DNA of 64,000 nt from Candidatus Limnocylindrales bacterium (GTDB lineage Bacteria; Desulfobacterota; Binatia; UBA1149; CAITLU01), in contig DASPNR010000023.1 in the NCBI GenBank assembly GCA_035626395.1, positions 124,001 through 188,000 on the forward strand, read 5' to 3'. Below are positions 44,121 through 52,707 of this stretch, in pieces. Both the position numbers and the translations under genes were made by a program. How positions within the stretch are numbered: position 1 is the first letter of the stretch; every line of letters begins with the position of its first letter. The notes under the pieces are model-generated. The model was given only the letters and a program-made list of their open reading frames with translations. It was not told the origin of the DNA and did no database searches.

Positions 44121-45656
44121 TTAGGGCGACGAGCTCAGCGTCGGCGAGTACTGGCGAAGGAGCCGTCGCGTCCACCAGGCGCCGGTGGCGGCGCGAGTGG
44201 ACGGATCGGAGAAGCGATAGTCGTAGAGCATCGCGCGTACGTGAGCGGGTCGCTGGCCGTCGAACGGATCCTCGGCGAGCAGCTCGCGCACCGATGGCGA
44301 GCCGTCGAGAAGACGGCGCTGCAGCTCGAGGATCCAGCCGTTGCGCCGGTAGTCCCCGAGCGCCGCGAACCACATCTGCCAGTCCAGGCGCGGCTGATGC
44401 GGCTGCACGAACGCCGGCGCGCGCGTCACGTCGCCCGGCTTCCAGCGAAACTCGTACGCCAGCCACTCGCGTCCGTCGCGGCTGCCCTCGAGGATGATCT
44501 CCGGACGCTGGCGCGTCATCCTCGCGAACAGCCCGTAGCTGCTGGTCAGGTGATACGGCTCGATCGCTTCGGCCACGCGGGCGATCGGCCACGGCACGCG
44601 CGCTGCCTGACCGAAACGCGCCATCATCTCGGCACCACCCGCGCTGGCCAGCGCCAACGCGAGCACGGCGGCGACGGCGCGCGCCGCGCTGCGGCCCGCC
44701 GCGCGGACTCTGGCGGTCGCACGCGGCGGGGGCGCATCGGCTCCGTGCGCGTGCAGCCACAATGCGCGGACGTGCTGCGCCGCAACGCGCGGCTGCAGCC
44801 AGCGCGGCAGCGCGGCGTCGTCGAGCACCGACGAGCACAGCACCAGCGTCAGCAGGTTGAAGAACGTGTAGTTGCCGGTGGCAGCGATGGCGAGCTGCAG
44901 GAAGGCGAGCGGAACGAACGTCAGCAGACGCGCGCTGCGCGGGCCGAAGACGAAGAAAGGTAGCACCAGCTCGATCGCGAACATCACCGCGGCCGACACC
45001 CGGTGCAGCCAGGCAGGCAGGTGGTGCACGTACCAGGCCGTCCACGTCGGCAGCGGCTGCGTCCAGTAGTGGTACTCGAGCGCGGTAAGGTTCCACCACA
45101 CCGGATCGTTGCTGAGCAGCTTGACCATCCCCGAGGCGAACATCAGCCGGAACAACAGCCAGCGATAGAGCAGGATGACGATGCGCGACGGCTCGTGCGG
45201 ATGCCGCCACCGCTCCCGAAGCGCCAGCGGCTGGAGAAAGATCGCCAGAAATCCGGCCTCCAGCAGCAGAATGTCCCACTGGAAGGACAGAAAGACGCGG
45301 CCGGTGACGAAGAGCGACAGGTACAGCGCCCAGCACGCCAGTGCGGCAGCGAGCGGCGCCAGGCCGAGCAGCCACGCCGCGGCGGCCGTCGCTCCGGTCC
45401 AGCAATACGCCGCCAGCGCAGCGTCTCCGTGCCAGAGCCACAGCAGCGTCGGATGGGATCGCCACGCGCCGTCGCCGGCGCGCGTCTGCAGGAACCTCAG
45501 GTAGTCGGCGACCGGCAGAATGCCATCGCTGCCGTAGAGGCCCTGGATTTGCACGGCCAGGGATGCGAACGCCACCAGATAGACGAGCGCGACCCCGCGC
45601 GAGAGCAGCCACCCCACGCGCGCGTAGCCCGGATCGAAGATGCGCCACCTGGCCAC
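44121..45656 (-). CDS. Lipase maturation factor (LMF1) family membrane protein
   Basis: The 511-residue protein starts at GTG 45656. It has many transmembrane helices and the family segments WDILLLEAGFLAIFL, FASGMVKLLSNDPVWWNLTA and YHYWTQPLPTWTAWYVHHLP. The C-terminal soluble part has EFRWKPGDVTRAPAFVQPHQ and LDWQMWFAALG. In animals LMF1 is needed for folding of lipases in the ER; bacterial homologues are common in some phyla and of unknown role. It is divergent from the Rieske gene, the two GTG starts only 35 bases apart. Confidence 0.92.
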   Translation of the reverse strand: MARWRIFDPGYARVGWLLSRGVALVYLVAFASLAVQIQGLYGSDGILPVADYLRFLQTRAGDGAWRSHPTLLWLWHGDAALAAYCWTGATAAAAWLLGLAPLAAALACWALYLSLFVTGRVFLSFQWDILLLEAGFLAIFLQPLALRERWRHPHEPSRIVILLYRWLLFRLMFASGMVKLLSNDPVWWNLTALEYHYWTQPLPTWTAWYVHHLPAWLHRVSAAVMFAIELVLPFFVFGPRSARLLTFVPLAFLQLAIAATGNYTFFNLLTLVLCSSVLDDAALPRWLQPRVAAQHVRALWLHAHGADAPPPRATARVRAAGRSAARAVAAVLALALASAGGAEMMARFGQAARVPWPIARVAEAIEPYHLTSSYGLFARMTRQRPEIILEGSRDGREWLAYEFRWKPGDVTRAPAFVQPHQPRLDWQMWFAALGDYRRNGWILELQRRLLDGSPSVRELLAEDPFDGQRPAHVRAMLYDYRFSDPSTRAATGAWWTRRLLRQYSPTLSSSP

Positions 45657-45691
45657 TGGGAAAGCCCGCTCCGCGCTGTTAGCTATCGGAT

Positions 45692-46078
45692 GTGGCCGCT
45701 CGGCGCATCATCGTATGCAAGGCCGCCGTGCTCGGCGAGAAGGAAACGGCCAAGTTCCCCATCACCGAGCCGGCTGCGGAGGATGCGGCCGCGGACGGCA
45801 AGTCCCCGGCGCGCCAGCCGCCGCGCGAAGGCTTCGTGATCCGCTACGGCGGCAAGCTCTACGCGTATCGCAACGAGTGCCGGCACATCCCCATGACGAT
45901 GGACTGGGTCGAGAACCGCTTCCTGTCGCGCGACCGCTGCTACATCCAGTGCGCGACCCACGGTGCGCTCTATCAGATCGACACGGGACTGTGCGTGGCG
46001 GGGCCGCCGGCGGGCGAGCGCCTGCGCGCGCTGGCGGTCGAGGTGGAAGGCGACGACATCGTCGTCACGGTACCGTAG
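45692..46078 (+). CDS. Rieske [2Fe-2S] ferredoxin-like protein
   Basis: The 128-residue protein starts at GTG 45692. It is a single Rieske domain with CRH in NECRHIPM and CATHG in YIQCATHGALY, the two ligand boxes. It has no signal peptide or membrane helix, so it is a soluble, probably cytoplasmic, electron carrier or an oxygenase accessory. No oxygenase large subunit is adjacent. It converges on the secreted metalloprotease, with 48 bases between stops. Confidence 0.9.
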   Translation: MAARRIIVCKAAVLGEKETAKFPITEPAAEDAAADGKSPARQPPREGFVIRYGGKLYAYRNECRHIPMTMDWVENRFLSRDRCYIQCATHGALYQIDTGLCVAGPPAGERLRALAVEVEGDDIVVTVP

Positions 46079-46126
46079 GGCGCACCGCGGACAGGAGGTC
46101 CGTTGAACGATCCTGCCTGCGCTCGA

Positions 46127-47356
46127 TCACGACAGCGGGCAGTTGAGCCGGAGCGAGATGCCGACGGCCGCCTTGAGCGTCGTCAGTGCATCGGCCGCCG
46201 TGATGGCACCGCTCAGGTTCACGTCGCAGACGAGGTCGGAGCAGTTCGCCGAGCCCACGGCCGACTTCAGCGTGGACAGCGCATCGACGCTGGTGATGGC
46301 GCTGTCGTTGTTGGCATCGCCGCAGCGCGCGATGTGGTTGGTCGAGTAGCCGAGATCCTTGAAGAGGTTGACGGTCAGGCGCAGGTCGCGGATGCCGCTG
46401 GTGGCGAACGGCTCCATCAGCTCGTCGGGCGCAAGCTTGGTGTCGAAGTGCGCGACGGAGGAGCCGGGCTCGTACTGCGCCGGCGCATAGATCTGGACGC
46501 GACCATCCGGCTTGCGACCCTGCGTCAGGTAGGCGCTGTTGCCTTTGACCGCCGTGCCCGCCCACGCCAGGTCGGGGCCGTTGAGAATGGCCGCCTTGCG
46601 CTGCTGGTCGCTCATGGCGACCAGGCTCTTCGGCACCACCGTCGGATCCTCGAGCCAGAACGTGTACGCGTCCGGAAGCGGGTTGCCGCCCGGTGGCGGG
46701 TCGAACAGCGAGCCGGTGCTGGGATCGATGAGGTCCAGGAAGCCGACGCCGTGCGCGATCTCGTGCAGCACGACGCTGAGAAAGTCGATGTTGCTGCCGT
46801 TGTTGCCGTCGAGGCCGTAGTAGAAGCCGCGCGTCCCCAGTACCGTCGGCCCGTCGACCGAGCTGTTGAACTGGGCGCTCATCTCGGGACGGTCTGGATC
46901 GAGGATGCTGTTGAGGTCGTCGTTGGCGAGCTGGTTGGCCAGCGCCGCGGCGTACCACGTGCCGGAACGTGTGGCGTTGAGGAAGTCGCGATGCACGGTG
47001 TCCGGTGATGCGCTTCCCAGCAGTGCGCTCGTCTGCGTGCCGCCGAGAGCATCGAACGTGGCGCTGACCACGATGGGAATGTTGCCGTTGAGGCGTGCGC
47101 CCCATGCGTCGGCGGCGTACTGGAAGACGTACATCCGCTGCTCGCCCAGAGTATCGCCGGGGTTTCCGCCTATGGGCGCGACGGGCGTGATGTCGTTGAA
47201 CCCTTCGGCCGGCGAATCATCGTTGCGCACGATGAACTGCACGGCATCGGCCGGGAGCGCCGCCAGCAGCACCACGCCTGCGGCCGATAGGATTGCCATC
47301 GCACGCAGCGCGCGCGGCGCCGCGGCCCGAACCATGAAAAGGAGATGCCGGGTCAT
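46127..47356 (-). CDS. Secreted metalloprotease-like protein with dockerin-like C-terminus
   Basis: The 409-residue protein starts at ATG 47356. The signal peptide ends near residue 38 (PADA-V). The zinc motif H198-E199-I-A-H202-G-V-G205-F-L-D208 fits HExxHxxGxxD, as in snapalysin-type metzincins. A later DELMEPFA may be the Met-turn. Residues ~345-409 hold two calcium-loop repeats: CGDANNDSAITSVDALSTLK and CDVNLSGAITAADALTTLK, each followed by AVG, ending LRLNCPLS. This paired C-terminus resembles duplicated dockerin type I loops and recurs in two other secreted proteins here. Confidence 0.88.
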   Translation of the reverse strand: MTRHLLFMVRAAAPRALRAMAILSAAGVVLLAALPADAVQFIVRNDDSPAEGFNDITPVAPIGGNPGDTLGEQRMYVFQYAADAWGARLNGNIPIVVSATFDALGGTQTSALLGSASPDTVHRDFLNATRSGTWYAAALANQLANDDLNSILDPDRPEMSAQFNSSVDGPTVLGTRGFYYGLDGNNGSNIDFLSVVLHEIAHGVGFLDLIDPSTGSLFDPPPGGNPLPDAYTFWLEDPTVVPKSLVAMSDQQRKAAILNGPDLAWAGTAVKGNSAYLTQGRKPDGRVQIYAPAQYEPGSSVAHFDTKLAPDELMEPFATSGIRDLRLTVNLFKDLGYSTNHIARCGDANNDSAITSVDALSTLKSAVGSANCSDLVCDVNLSGAITAADALTTLKAAVGISLRLNCPLS

Positions 47357-47435
47357 CGGCCGCTGAACATATCAGAGCCTTCGCAGCCGAGTCACCAGCT
47401 TTTCCGGCGACATCGGCAGCCGCGGCGAGATATTT

Positions 47436-48155
47436 TCAGCTTAGTTCTTCCTTAAAAAGCGTGACCACGCGCTGCCAGGCATCGGCGGCGGATCCGGCGT
47501 CATAGTCGGGACGCTCGTCGCAGAAGAAGCCATGACCCACATTCGGGTAGACGATGACTTCGTGCCGCACGCCGGCGCCGGCCAGCGCCTGCCGGATCTT
47601 GTCGACGTCGCTCAGGGGGATGTAGCCGTCGTTCTCGCCGAAGAAGCACAGGATCCTGCCGCGGATGTTCCTGGTGCGGTCCAGCGTCGCCGGCGTGCTG
47701 GCGATGCCGCCGCCGTAGAAGCTGGCCGCTGCCGCCAGCGGCACCTCCCCGGCAGCCAGATAGGTGAGATGGCCGCCGAAGCAGAAGCCCATCGCACCGA
47801 TGCCCTTGCCGCCGACGTCGGCACGCGCGCCCAGAAAGTCGTAGGCGGCACGGATGTCGGCGACGAGCTCCTCGGGCCTGACCTTCTGCATCAGCTCGAG
47901 CCCTCTGCTCAGGCCTTCCTGGTCATAGTTGAGCTCGATGCCGGGCGCGGTGCGGTGAAACGGCTCCGGCGCAAGCACCACGTAGCCTTCGGCCGCGACG
48001 CGGTCGGTGACTGCGCGGATGTGATGATTCACGCCGAAGATCTCCTGAAACAGGATGACGCCTGGGTACTTGCCGCCATCGTCGGGGCGTGACAGGTACG
48101 CCGGCATCGAGGCGCCGGCAACGGGAACGGTGACGCGTTCGCTGCGGGTCTTCAT
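47436..48155 (-). CDS. Dienelactone hydrolase family protein
   Basis: The 239-residue protein starts at ATG 48155, with AGGAGG about 10 bases upstream. The catalytic triad of the family is visible: Cys in MGFCFGGHLTY, Asp in GENDGYIPL and His in VGHGFFCDERPDYD. FQEIFGVNHHIRAVTDR is the family's active-site region. It hydrolyses dienelactone-type or other cyclic esters; bacterial homologues are broad. It is divergent from the crotonase gene, with 45 bases between starts. Confidence 0.93.
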   Translation of the reverse strand: MKTRSERVTVPVAGASMPAYLSRPDDGGKYPGVILFQEIFGVNHHIRAVTDRVAAEGYVVLAPEPFHRTAPGIELNYDQEGLSRGLELMQKVRPEELVADIRAAYDFLGARADVGGKGIGAMGFCFGGHLTYLAAGEVPLAAAASFYGGGIASTPATLDRTRNIRGRILCFFGENDGYIPLSDVDKIRQALAGAGVRHEVIVYPNVGHGFFCDERPDYDAGSAADAWQRVVTLFKEELS

Positions 48156-48200
48156 CGGGGAACCTCCTGGCGCGGCGTCGGTAGCACGCGGAGCATCGCA

Positions 48201-49058
48201 ATGGAACTGAAGCAGATCAGGTACGTCGTGGAGAACCGCGTCGGCGTCATCACGCTCAGCCGGCCCGACCGGATGAACGCGTTCACCAACCGCATGATGA
48301 ACGAGATGCTGCACGTCCTCGACGAGGCCGCGCGCGACGACTCCGTGCGCGTGCTCGTCGTCACGGGTGAAGGGCGCGCGTTCTGCGCCGGCGCCGACCT
48401 CGGCGCCGGCGGCAAGACTTTCGACGCCGAAGCTGCGGGGGAAGAGGTCGGACTGACCGGCCATCGCGACGGCGGCGGGCGCGTTTCGCTTGCACTGTTC
48501 GCTTCGCGCAAGCCGGTGATCGCGGCCATCAACGGCGCTGCCGTCGGTGTCGGCATCACGATGACGCTGCCGATGGACATCCGCGTCGTCGCCGAGGATG
48601 CCAAGATCGGCTTCGTTTTCGCGCGGCGTGGCATCGTGCCGGAGGCGTGCTCGTCGTGGTTCCTGCCTCGCATCGTCGGAATCAACAAGGCGGTCGAGCT
48701 GTGCGTGACCGGACGCGTGTTCCGCGCCGCCGACGAGAAGGAATCCGGTCTGTTCAACTACGTCGTTCCCGCCGATCAGGTGCTGCCCAAGGCGATGGAG
48801 CTGGCGCGCGAGATCGCCGACAACACCAGCGCCGTCTCGGTCGCGCTGGCACGTGCGCTGCTGTGGCATGGGCTCGGGCAGCCCGATCCGCAGCATGCGC
48901 ACCTCGTCGACTCCAAGGCGATCTTCGCGATGGGCCGCAGCCCCGACGCATACGAAGGCGTGCAGAGCTTCCTCGAAAAGCGCCAGCCCAACTTCACGAT
49001 GAGCGCCTGGAGCGACATGCCCGAATTTTATCCGTGGTGGATCGAGCCGAAAGTGTGA
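48201..49058 (+). CDS. Enoyl-CoA hydratase family protein
   Basis: The 285-residue protein starts at ATG 48201. Crotonase features are GVITLSRPDRMNAFTNRMM, GRAFCAGADLGAGG (oxyanion), AINGAAVGVGITMTLPMD and FARRGIVPEACSSWFLPR. The last segment differs from classical hydratases and resembles a broad crotonase subgroup, so the exact reaction is uncertain. The C-terminus extends to a Trp-rich end (EFYPWWIEPKV). A palindromic element follows immediately, and the luciferase-like gene starts at its far edge. Confidence 0.92.
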   Translation: MELKQIRYVVENRVGVITLSRPDRMNAFTNRMMNEMLHVLDEAARDDSVRVLVVTGEGRAFCAGADLGAGGKTFDAEAAGEEVGLTGHRDGGGRVSLALFASRKPVIAAINGAAVGVGITMTLPMDIRVVAEDAKIGFVFARRGIVPEACSSWFLPRIVGINKAVELCVTGRVFRAADEKESGLFNYVVPADQVLPKAMELAREIADNTSAVSVALARALLWHGLGQPDPQHAHLVDSKAIFAMGRSPDAYEGVQSFLEKRQPNFTMSAWSDMPEFYPWWIEPKV

Positions 49059-49061
49059 GAC

Positions 49062-49132
49062 TGGGGTCCGATCTCGCGTTGCAGCTTTTTTCTGTGCTGC
49101 GTCCAAATCCTCGAATGCAAGACCTGATCCCA
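49062..49132. repeat. REP/MITE-like palindromic element
   Basis: TGGGGTCCGATCT (49062-49074) and AGACCTGATCCCA (49120-49132) are inverted ends matching at 10 of 13 positions. An inner pair GCAGC (49081) and GCTGC (49096) flanks a T-rich loop (TTTTTTCTGT). The AT-rich inside contrasts with the neighbours. The design resembles short repetitive palindromic elements linked to Y1-type transposases. The element fills the gap between two genes, and its last base is the A of the next ATG. Confidence 0.5.
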
Positions 49133-50181
49133 TGAAGCTCGGGAGCGTGCATATCTTCGAGTCGCCGCCGGGGATCGGCGACGGGCGCGCGATCGCCGAG
49201 CAGATGGAGCTGATCGTGCGCGCCGAAGAGCTCGGCTACGACTCCGCCTGGATCGCCGAACATCACTTCAGCGACTACGGGGTCTGCGGATCGCCGGCCG
49301 TCATCATGGCCGCGGCCGCCGCTCGCACGCACCGAATCCGCCTGGCCTCGGCCGTCAGCGTGCTGAGCCTTCATCACCCGGTGCGCCTGGCCGAAGAGTT
49401 CGCGCTGCTCGATCATCTGTCGGACGGGCGCGTCGAAATGGGCGTCGGGCGCGGGTACCAGCAGCACGAGTTCGCCGGCTACGGCGTGGATCCGGCAACC
49501 TCACGCGAGCGCTTTCACGAAAGCCTCGAGCTCATGAAACGGCTCTGGACCGAGCCGCAGGTCACGCACGATGGGCGCTACTGGAAAGTCGCCGGCGCCA
49601 GCCTGCGGCCGCGGCCGCTGCAGCGGCCGCATCCCCCGCTTTGGATGGCTTGTCTGTCACCGGCCAGCTTCGAGCCATGCGGTCGCGACGGCTATCACCT
49701 CTTGTGCGCGCCGGTGTTCGGCTTCGATCCCGCCGGCGGCGCCGCGCAAGTCGGCGATTGGCGTGCAGGCCTGCGAAAGAGCCGCATCGCGCCCGAGAGC
49801 CGGGAGGTAGGCGCGCTCGTCATCACGTATGTGGCCGACACGCGCGCCGCGGCCGAAGCCGATCTCAAAGATCACGTCCTGTGGTACTACCGCACGCTGG
49901 CAGCGCAGGTGGCCGCCGCCGGGGCGCCGTCGCAAGGCTACGAGACCTACGCGCAGGCCCGCGACTTCCTCGCCACCGTCGACTGGGACACCGCCCTTCG
50001 TCGCAACGCCGTCATCTGCGGCAACCCCGACGACGTTGCTGCGCAGATCGACCGTATCCGCCGCGCCTGCGGCATCACCACCTATCTGGCCTGGACGAGA
50101 ATCGGCGGCCTGCCCGTCGACAAAGCCACGCGCAGCATGGAGCTGCTGTCCCAAGAAGTCCTACCCCAGCTCAACGGCTGA
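49132..50181 (+). CDS. LLM-class flavin-dependent oxidoreductase
   Basis: The 349-residue protein starts at ATG 49132. It has the luciferase-like TIM barrel: AEELGYDSAWIAEHHF near residue 35, LSLHHPVRLAEEFALLDHLS, and GRVEMGVGRGY (FMN/F420 phosphate region). Proteins of this class use FMN or F420 for monooxygenation or hydride transfer. The substrate is unknown. Its 5' leader lies wholly within the REP-like element, so its ribosome site and perhaps expression depend on that element. It converges on the Mrp paralogue with 28 bases between stops. Confidence 0.92.
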   Translation: MKLGSVHIFESPPGIGDGRAIAEQMELIVRAEELGYDSAWIAEHHFSDYGVCGSPAVIMAAAAARTHRIRLASAVSVLSLHHPVRLAEEFALLDHLSDGRVEMGVGRGYQQHEFAGYGVDPATSRERFHESLELMKRLWTEPQVTHDGRYWKVAGASLRPRPLQRPHPPLWMACLSPASFEPCGRDGYHLLCAPVFGFDPAGGAAQVGDWRAGLRKSRIAPESREVGALVITYVADTRAAAEADLKDHVLWYYRTLAAQVAAAGAPSQGYETYAQARDFLATVDWDTALRRNAVICGNPDDVAAQIDRIRRACGITTYLAWTRIGGLPVDKATRSMELLSQEVLPQLNG

Positions 50182-50209
50182 GTGCGAATCAGCGGCAGCA
50201 GATCGGGTG

Positions 50210-51352
50210 CTAGGCGCGGCCGTCGGCACGATCGGGCCGACATTCGGGAAACTCGGCAATCTCGCGCAGCCAGTCGTAGGAGTACATCCCCGTCGAATGC
50301 CCATCCGCCCACAGGAAGCGAATGGCATAGCGGCCGACGCCTTCGTGTCCGACGAGCATCGGATCATCGACTTCGATGAAGCGCGTCTGTCCGGAATGTC
50401 CCTGGCATTGCGCGCACGGGCACCAGCCGCGCAGTCCGCCGTAGGTGTACTCGGTCGTCGCGCCGTCGCTCCAGCGCACGCGCGCAATGCGAGCGGCGTC
50501 GTCGCGCGTGATCTCCACGGGCTCGGGGCCGTAGAGGTCGGCGCGCAGCTTCTCGAGGCTCTCTTCGACCGATCGCGCCAGCGACAGGAACGCCGTTGCC
50601 GCCGGATGCGAGGGCTCGGCGATGACGATGGGCCGTCCGGCGTCGCCGGTCTCGCAGACCCTGGCATCGATGGGCACTTCGGCGAGGACCGGCGCACCGA
50701 CCGCTCGCCCGATCTCCTCCGACCTCTGCGTCCCGAACAGCTCGTCGCGCGTGCCGCATTTCGGGCAGGCGTAGCCCGACATGTTCACGACCACGCCGAG
50801 AATGGGCGTGCTCAGGCGGCGGAACATCGCAACGCCTCGCGTGACGTCGGCAAGCGCCACGTCCTGCGGCGTCGTCACGATGACGCCGCCGTCGAGCGGG
50901 ACCTCCTGGGCCAGGGTCAGCGGGATGTCGCCCGTCCCGGGAGGCAGATCGACGATCAGGTAGTCGAGCTGGCCCCAGGCCACCCCGCGCAGAAACTGCT
51001 TGGTGGCGCTCATTGCCATGGGCCCGCGCCAGACCACCGGCGCCTGGTCGTCGAGGAAAAAGCCCATCGACATGATCGAAACGCCGTAGGCGTCCACCGG
51101 ATGCATCAGGCGCTTGTCGGGGTCGGGCCTGGGCATCTCGCTGACGCCGAACATCATGGGAGCGCTTGGACCGTAGATGTCGACGTCGGCAAGGCCGACG
51201 CGGCGGCCGAGCGACTGCAGGGCCAGGGCCAGGTTGGCGGCCACCGTCGACTTGCCCACGCCGCCCTTGCCGCTGGCGACGGCGATGATGCGCTGGACCC
51301 CTTCGAGCCGCGGCTGGCGCGAGACCGACGGCTGCGGCTGCGCCTCAGGCAT
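50210..51352 (-). CDS. Mrp/NBP35-type P-loop ATPase with C-terminal DUF971 domain
   Basis: The 380-residue protein starts at ATG 51352, overlapping the stop of the upstream paralogue by 8 bases. It begins almost directly with the P-loop domain (VASGKGGVGKST), contains LPPGTGDIPLTLAQ and VTTPQDVALADV, and the cluster-bridging CPKC pair (YACPKCGTRDELF). It lacks the N-terminal MIP18/DUF59 domain of its neighbour. Residues ~285-380 are a DUF971 domain (VRWSDGATTEYTY, GWCPCAQCQGH), found also in gamma-butyrobetaine hydroxylase N-termini and with Mrp proteins. It is presumably an Fe-S cluster carrier. Confidence 0.92.
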   Translation of the reverse strand: MPEAQPQPSVSRQPRLEGVQRIIAVASGKGGVGKSTVAANLALALQSLGRRVGLADVDIYGPSAPMMFGVSEMPRPDPDKRLMHPVDAYGVSIMSMGFFLDDQAPVVWRGPMAMSATKQFLRGVAWGQLDYLIVDLPPGTGDIPLTLAQEVPLDGGVIVTTPQDVALADVTRGVAMFRRLSTPILGVVVNMSGYACPKCGTRDELFGTQRSEEIGRAVGAPVLAEVPIDARVCETGDAGRPIVIAEPSHPAATAFLSLARSVEESLEKLRADLYGPEPVEITRDDAARIARVRWSDGATTEYTYGGLRGWCPCAQCQGHSGQTRFIEVDDPMLVGHEGVGRYAIRFLWADGHSTGMYSYDWLREIAEFPECRPDRADGRA

Positions 51353-52433
51353 GGCCGACGACCCCGGCTCCAACCTGCACGCCTTCGATGACGCGGTCGG
51401 CCAGATCGACGAAGGCGGCCGCCGCTGCGCTGGCAGGCTCGGCGGCAACCACGGGCGCTCCGGCATCGCCGGCCTCACGCACGCCGCGGACGAGAGGAAT
51501 CGAGCCGAGCAGGCTCAGTCCGACGCGCTGTGCCATGGCGGCGCCGCCGCCGTGGCCGAAGATGTGCGCCTCGGCACCGCAGCCCGGGCACACGTGAAAG
51601 CTCATGTTCTCGACGACACCCAGCACCGGAACCTGCGCCTGCTGAAACATTTTGAGCCCCCGCTCGACATCGGCCAGAGCGACGTCCTGGGGCGTCGTGA
51701 CGATGATTCCGGCGTCCATGGCCAGGGTCTGCGTCAGCGTCATCTGGATGTCGCCGGTACCGGGCGGCAGATCCAGGACCATGACGTCGAGCTCGCCCCA
51801 GGCGACATCCATCAGGAACTGGTTCAGGGCCTTGGTCAGCATGGGCCCGCGCCAGATCAGCGGCGCCCCTTCCCCGACGAAAAACCCCATGGAAACAAGG
51901 CGGACGCCGTATCGCTCGGCCGGCACGAAGCGGCCTTCCTCATCGCTGGCGCCGGCCTGACCGGGCCCGACTCCAAACATGGTCGGCATGCTCGGGCCGT
52001 AAAGATCCGCGTCCAGAAGCCCGACACGAAGCCCCCGCCGCGCCAGCGCCACCGCCAGGTTGGAGGCGACGGTCGACTTGCCGACGCCGCCCTTGCCGCT
52101 GGCTACGGCAACGATGCGCCGGACGCCCGGCAGACCCTTGGGCCCCTTGCCCATGGCCTTGGCCAGATCGCGCGCCTGCGCCCCGGCATCGGCCTGCTGG
52201 CGCTCGATGACGACTGCCGCCGGCGGAATCCCTTGCAGAGAAGCCAGCGCCTGCTCGACTCCTGAGACGATCTGGCGGGCGACGTCCGCATTTTCCGTCA
52301 GCACGTTCAGACGGACTTCGAGGCGATCCGGCGTAAGGGCGATGCTTTTGATAACGCCGAAGGAGACGATATCTCGCGTGAAGCCGGGATACTTCACGGA
52401 CTTCAGATGCTCTCGGATGTCGCTCTCGGTCAT
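51345..52433 (-). CDS. Mrp/NBP35-type Fe-S cluster carrier ATPase
   Basis: The 362-residue protein starts at ATG 52433. Residues 1-85 are a MIP18/DUF59 domain (VKYPGFTRDIVSFGVIKSI). The ParA-like P-loop follows (VASGKGGVGKSTVASNLA), with YGPSMPTMFG, DLPPGTGDIQMTLTQ and a CPGC pair (FHVCPGCGAEAHIFG) that bridges a labile cluster between two subunits in this family. This is the standard Apbc/Mrp architecture. The downstream paralogue overlaps by 8 bases, so the two are co-expressed and could form a heterodimer. Confidence 0.93.
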   Translation of the reverse strand: MTESDIREHLKSVKYPGFTRDIVSFGVIKSIALTPDRLEVRLNVLTENADVARQIVSGVEQALASLQGIPPAAVVIERQQADAGAQARDLAKAMGKGPKGLPGVRRIVAVASGKGGVGKSTVASNLAVALARRGLRVGLLDADLYGPSMPTMFGVGPGQAGASDEEGRFVPAERYGVRLVSMGFFVGEGAPLIWRGPMLTKALNQFLMDVAWGELDVMVLDLPPGTGDIQMTLTQTLAMDAGIIVTTPQDVALADVERGLKMFQQAQVPVLGVVENMSFHVCPGCGAEAHIFGHGGGAAMAQRVGLSLLGSIPLVRGVREAGDAGAPVVAAEPASAAAAAFVDLADRVIEGVQVGAGVVGHA

Positions 52434-52707
52434 CGGTCTCCGTAAATGATGGCAGGAGCAGACCGTTTACAAACGCATCTGTGGTTTTCAATTCCTCAGA
52501 AATCTGCAATCTTAGCGGCGGCATCCAGGGACGTCCGTCGTCCGCTGAAGTCAAGCTCGAACGTACCGCCAGCCGGGGGGCTCAGGTCGAATGTACAGAG
52601 GGATTTCCTTGAACTGGGACGCCCTCTTAGGATAGACGCGAAGGTCGGCACGGCTCGCTCTGCCTGTCGTCAACACGACCAAACAGCTGGATTGAGAAGG
52701 GATAACG

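Noticed and set aside
49059..49131. Intrinsic terminator after the 48201-49058 crotonase
   Set aside because: The T-run lies in the loop of the GCAGC/GCTGC stem rather than after it, so the palindromic-element reading fits better.
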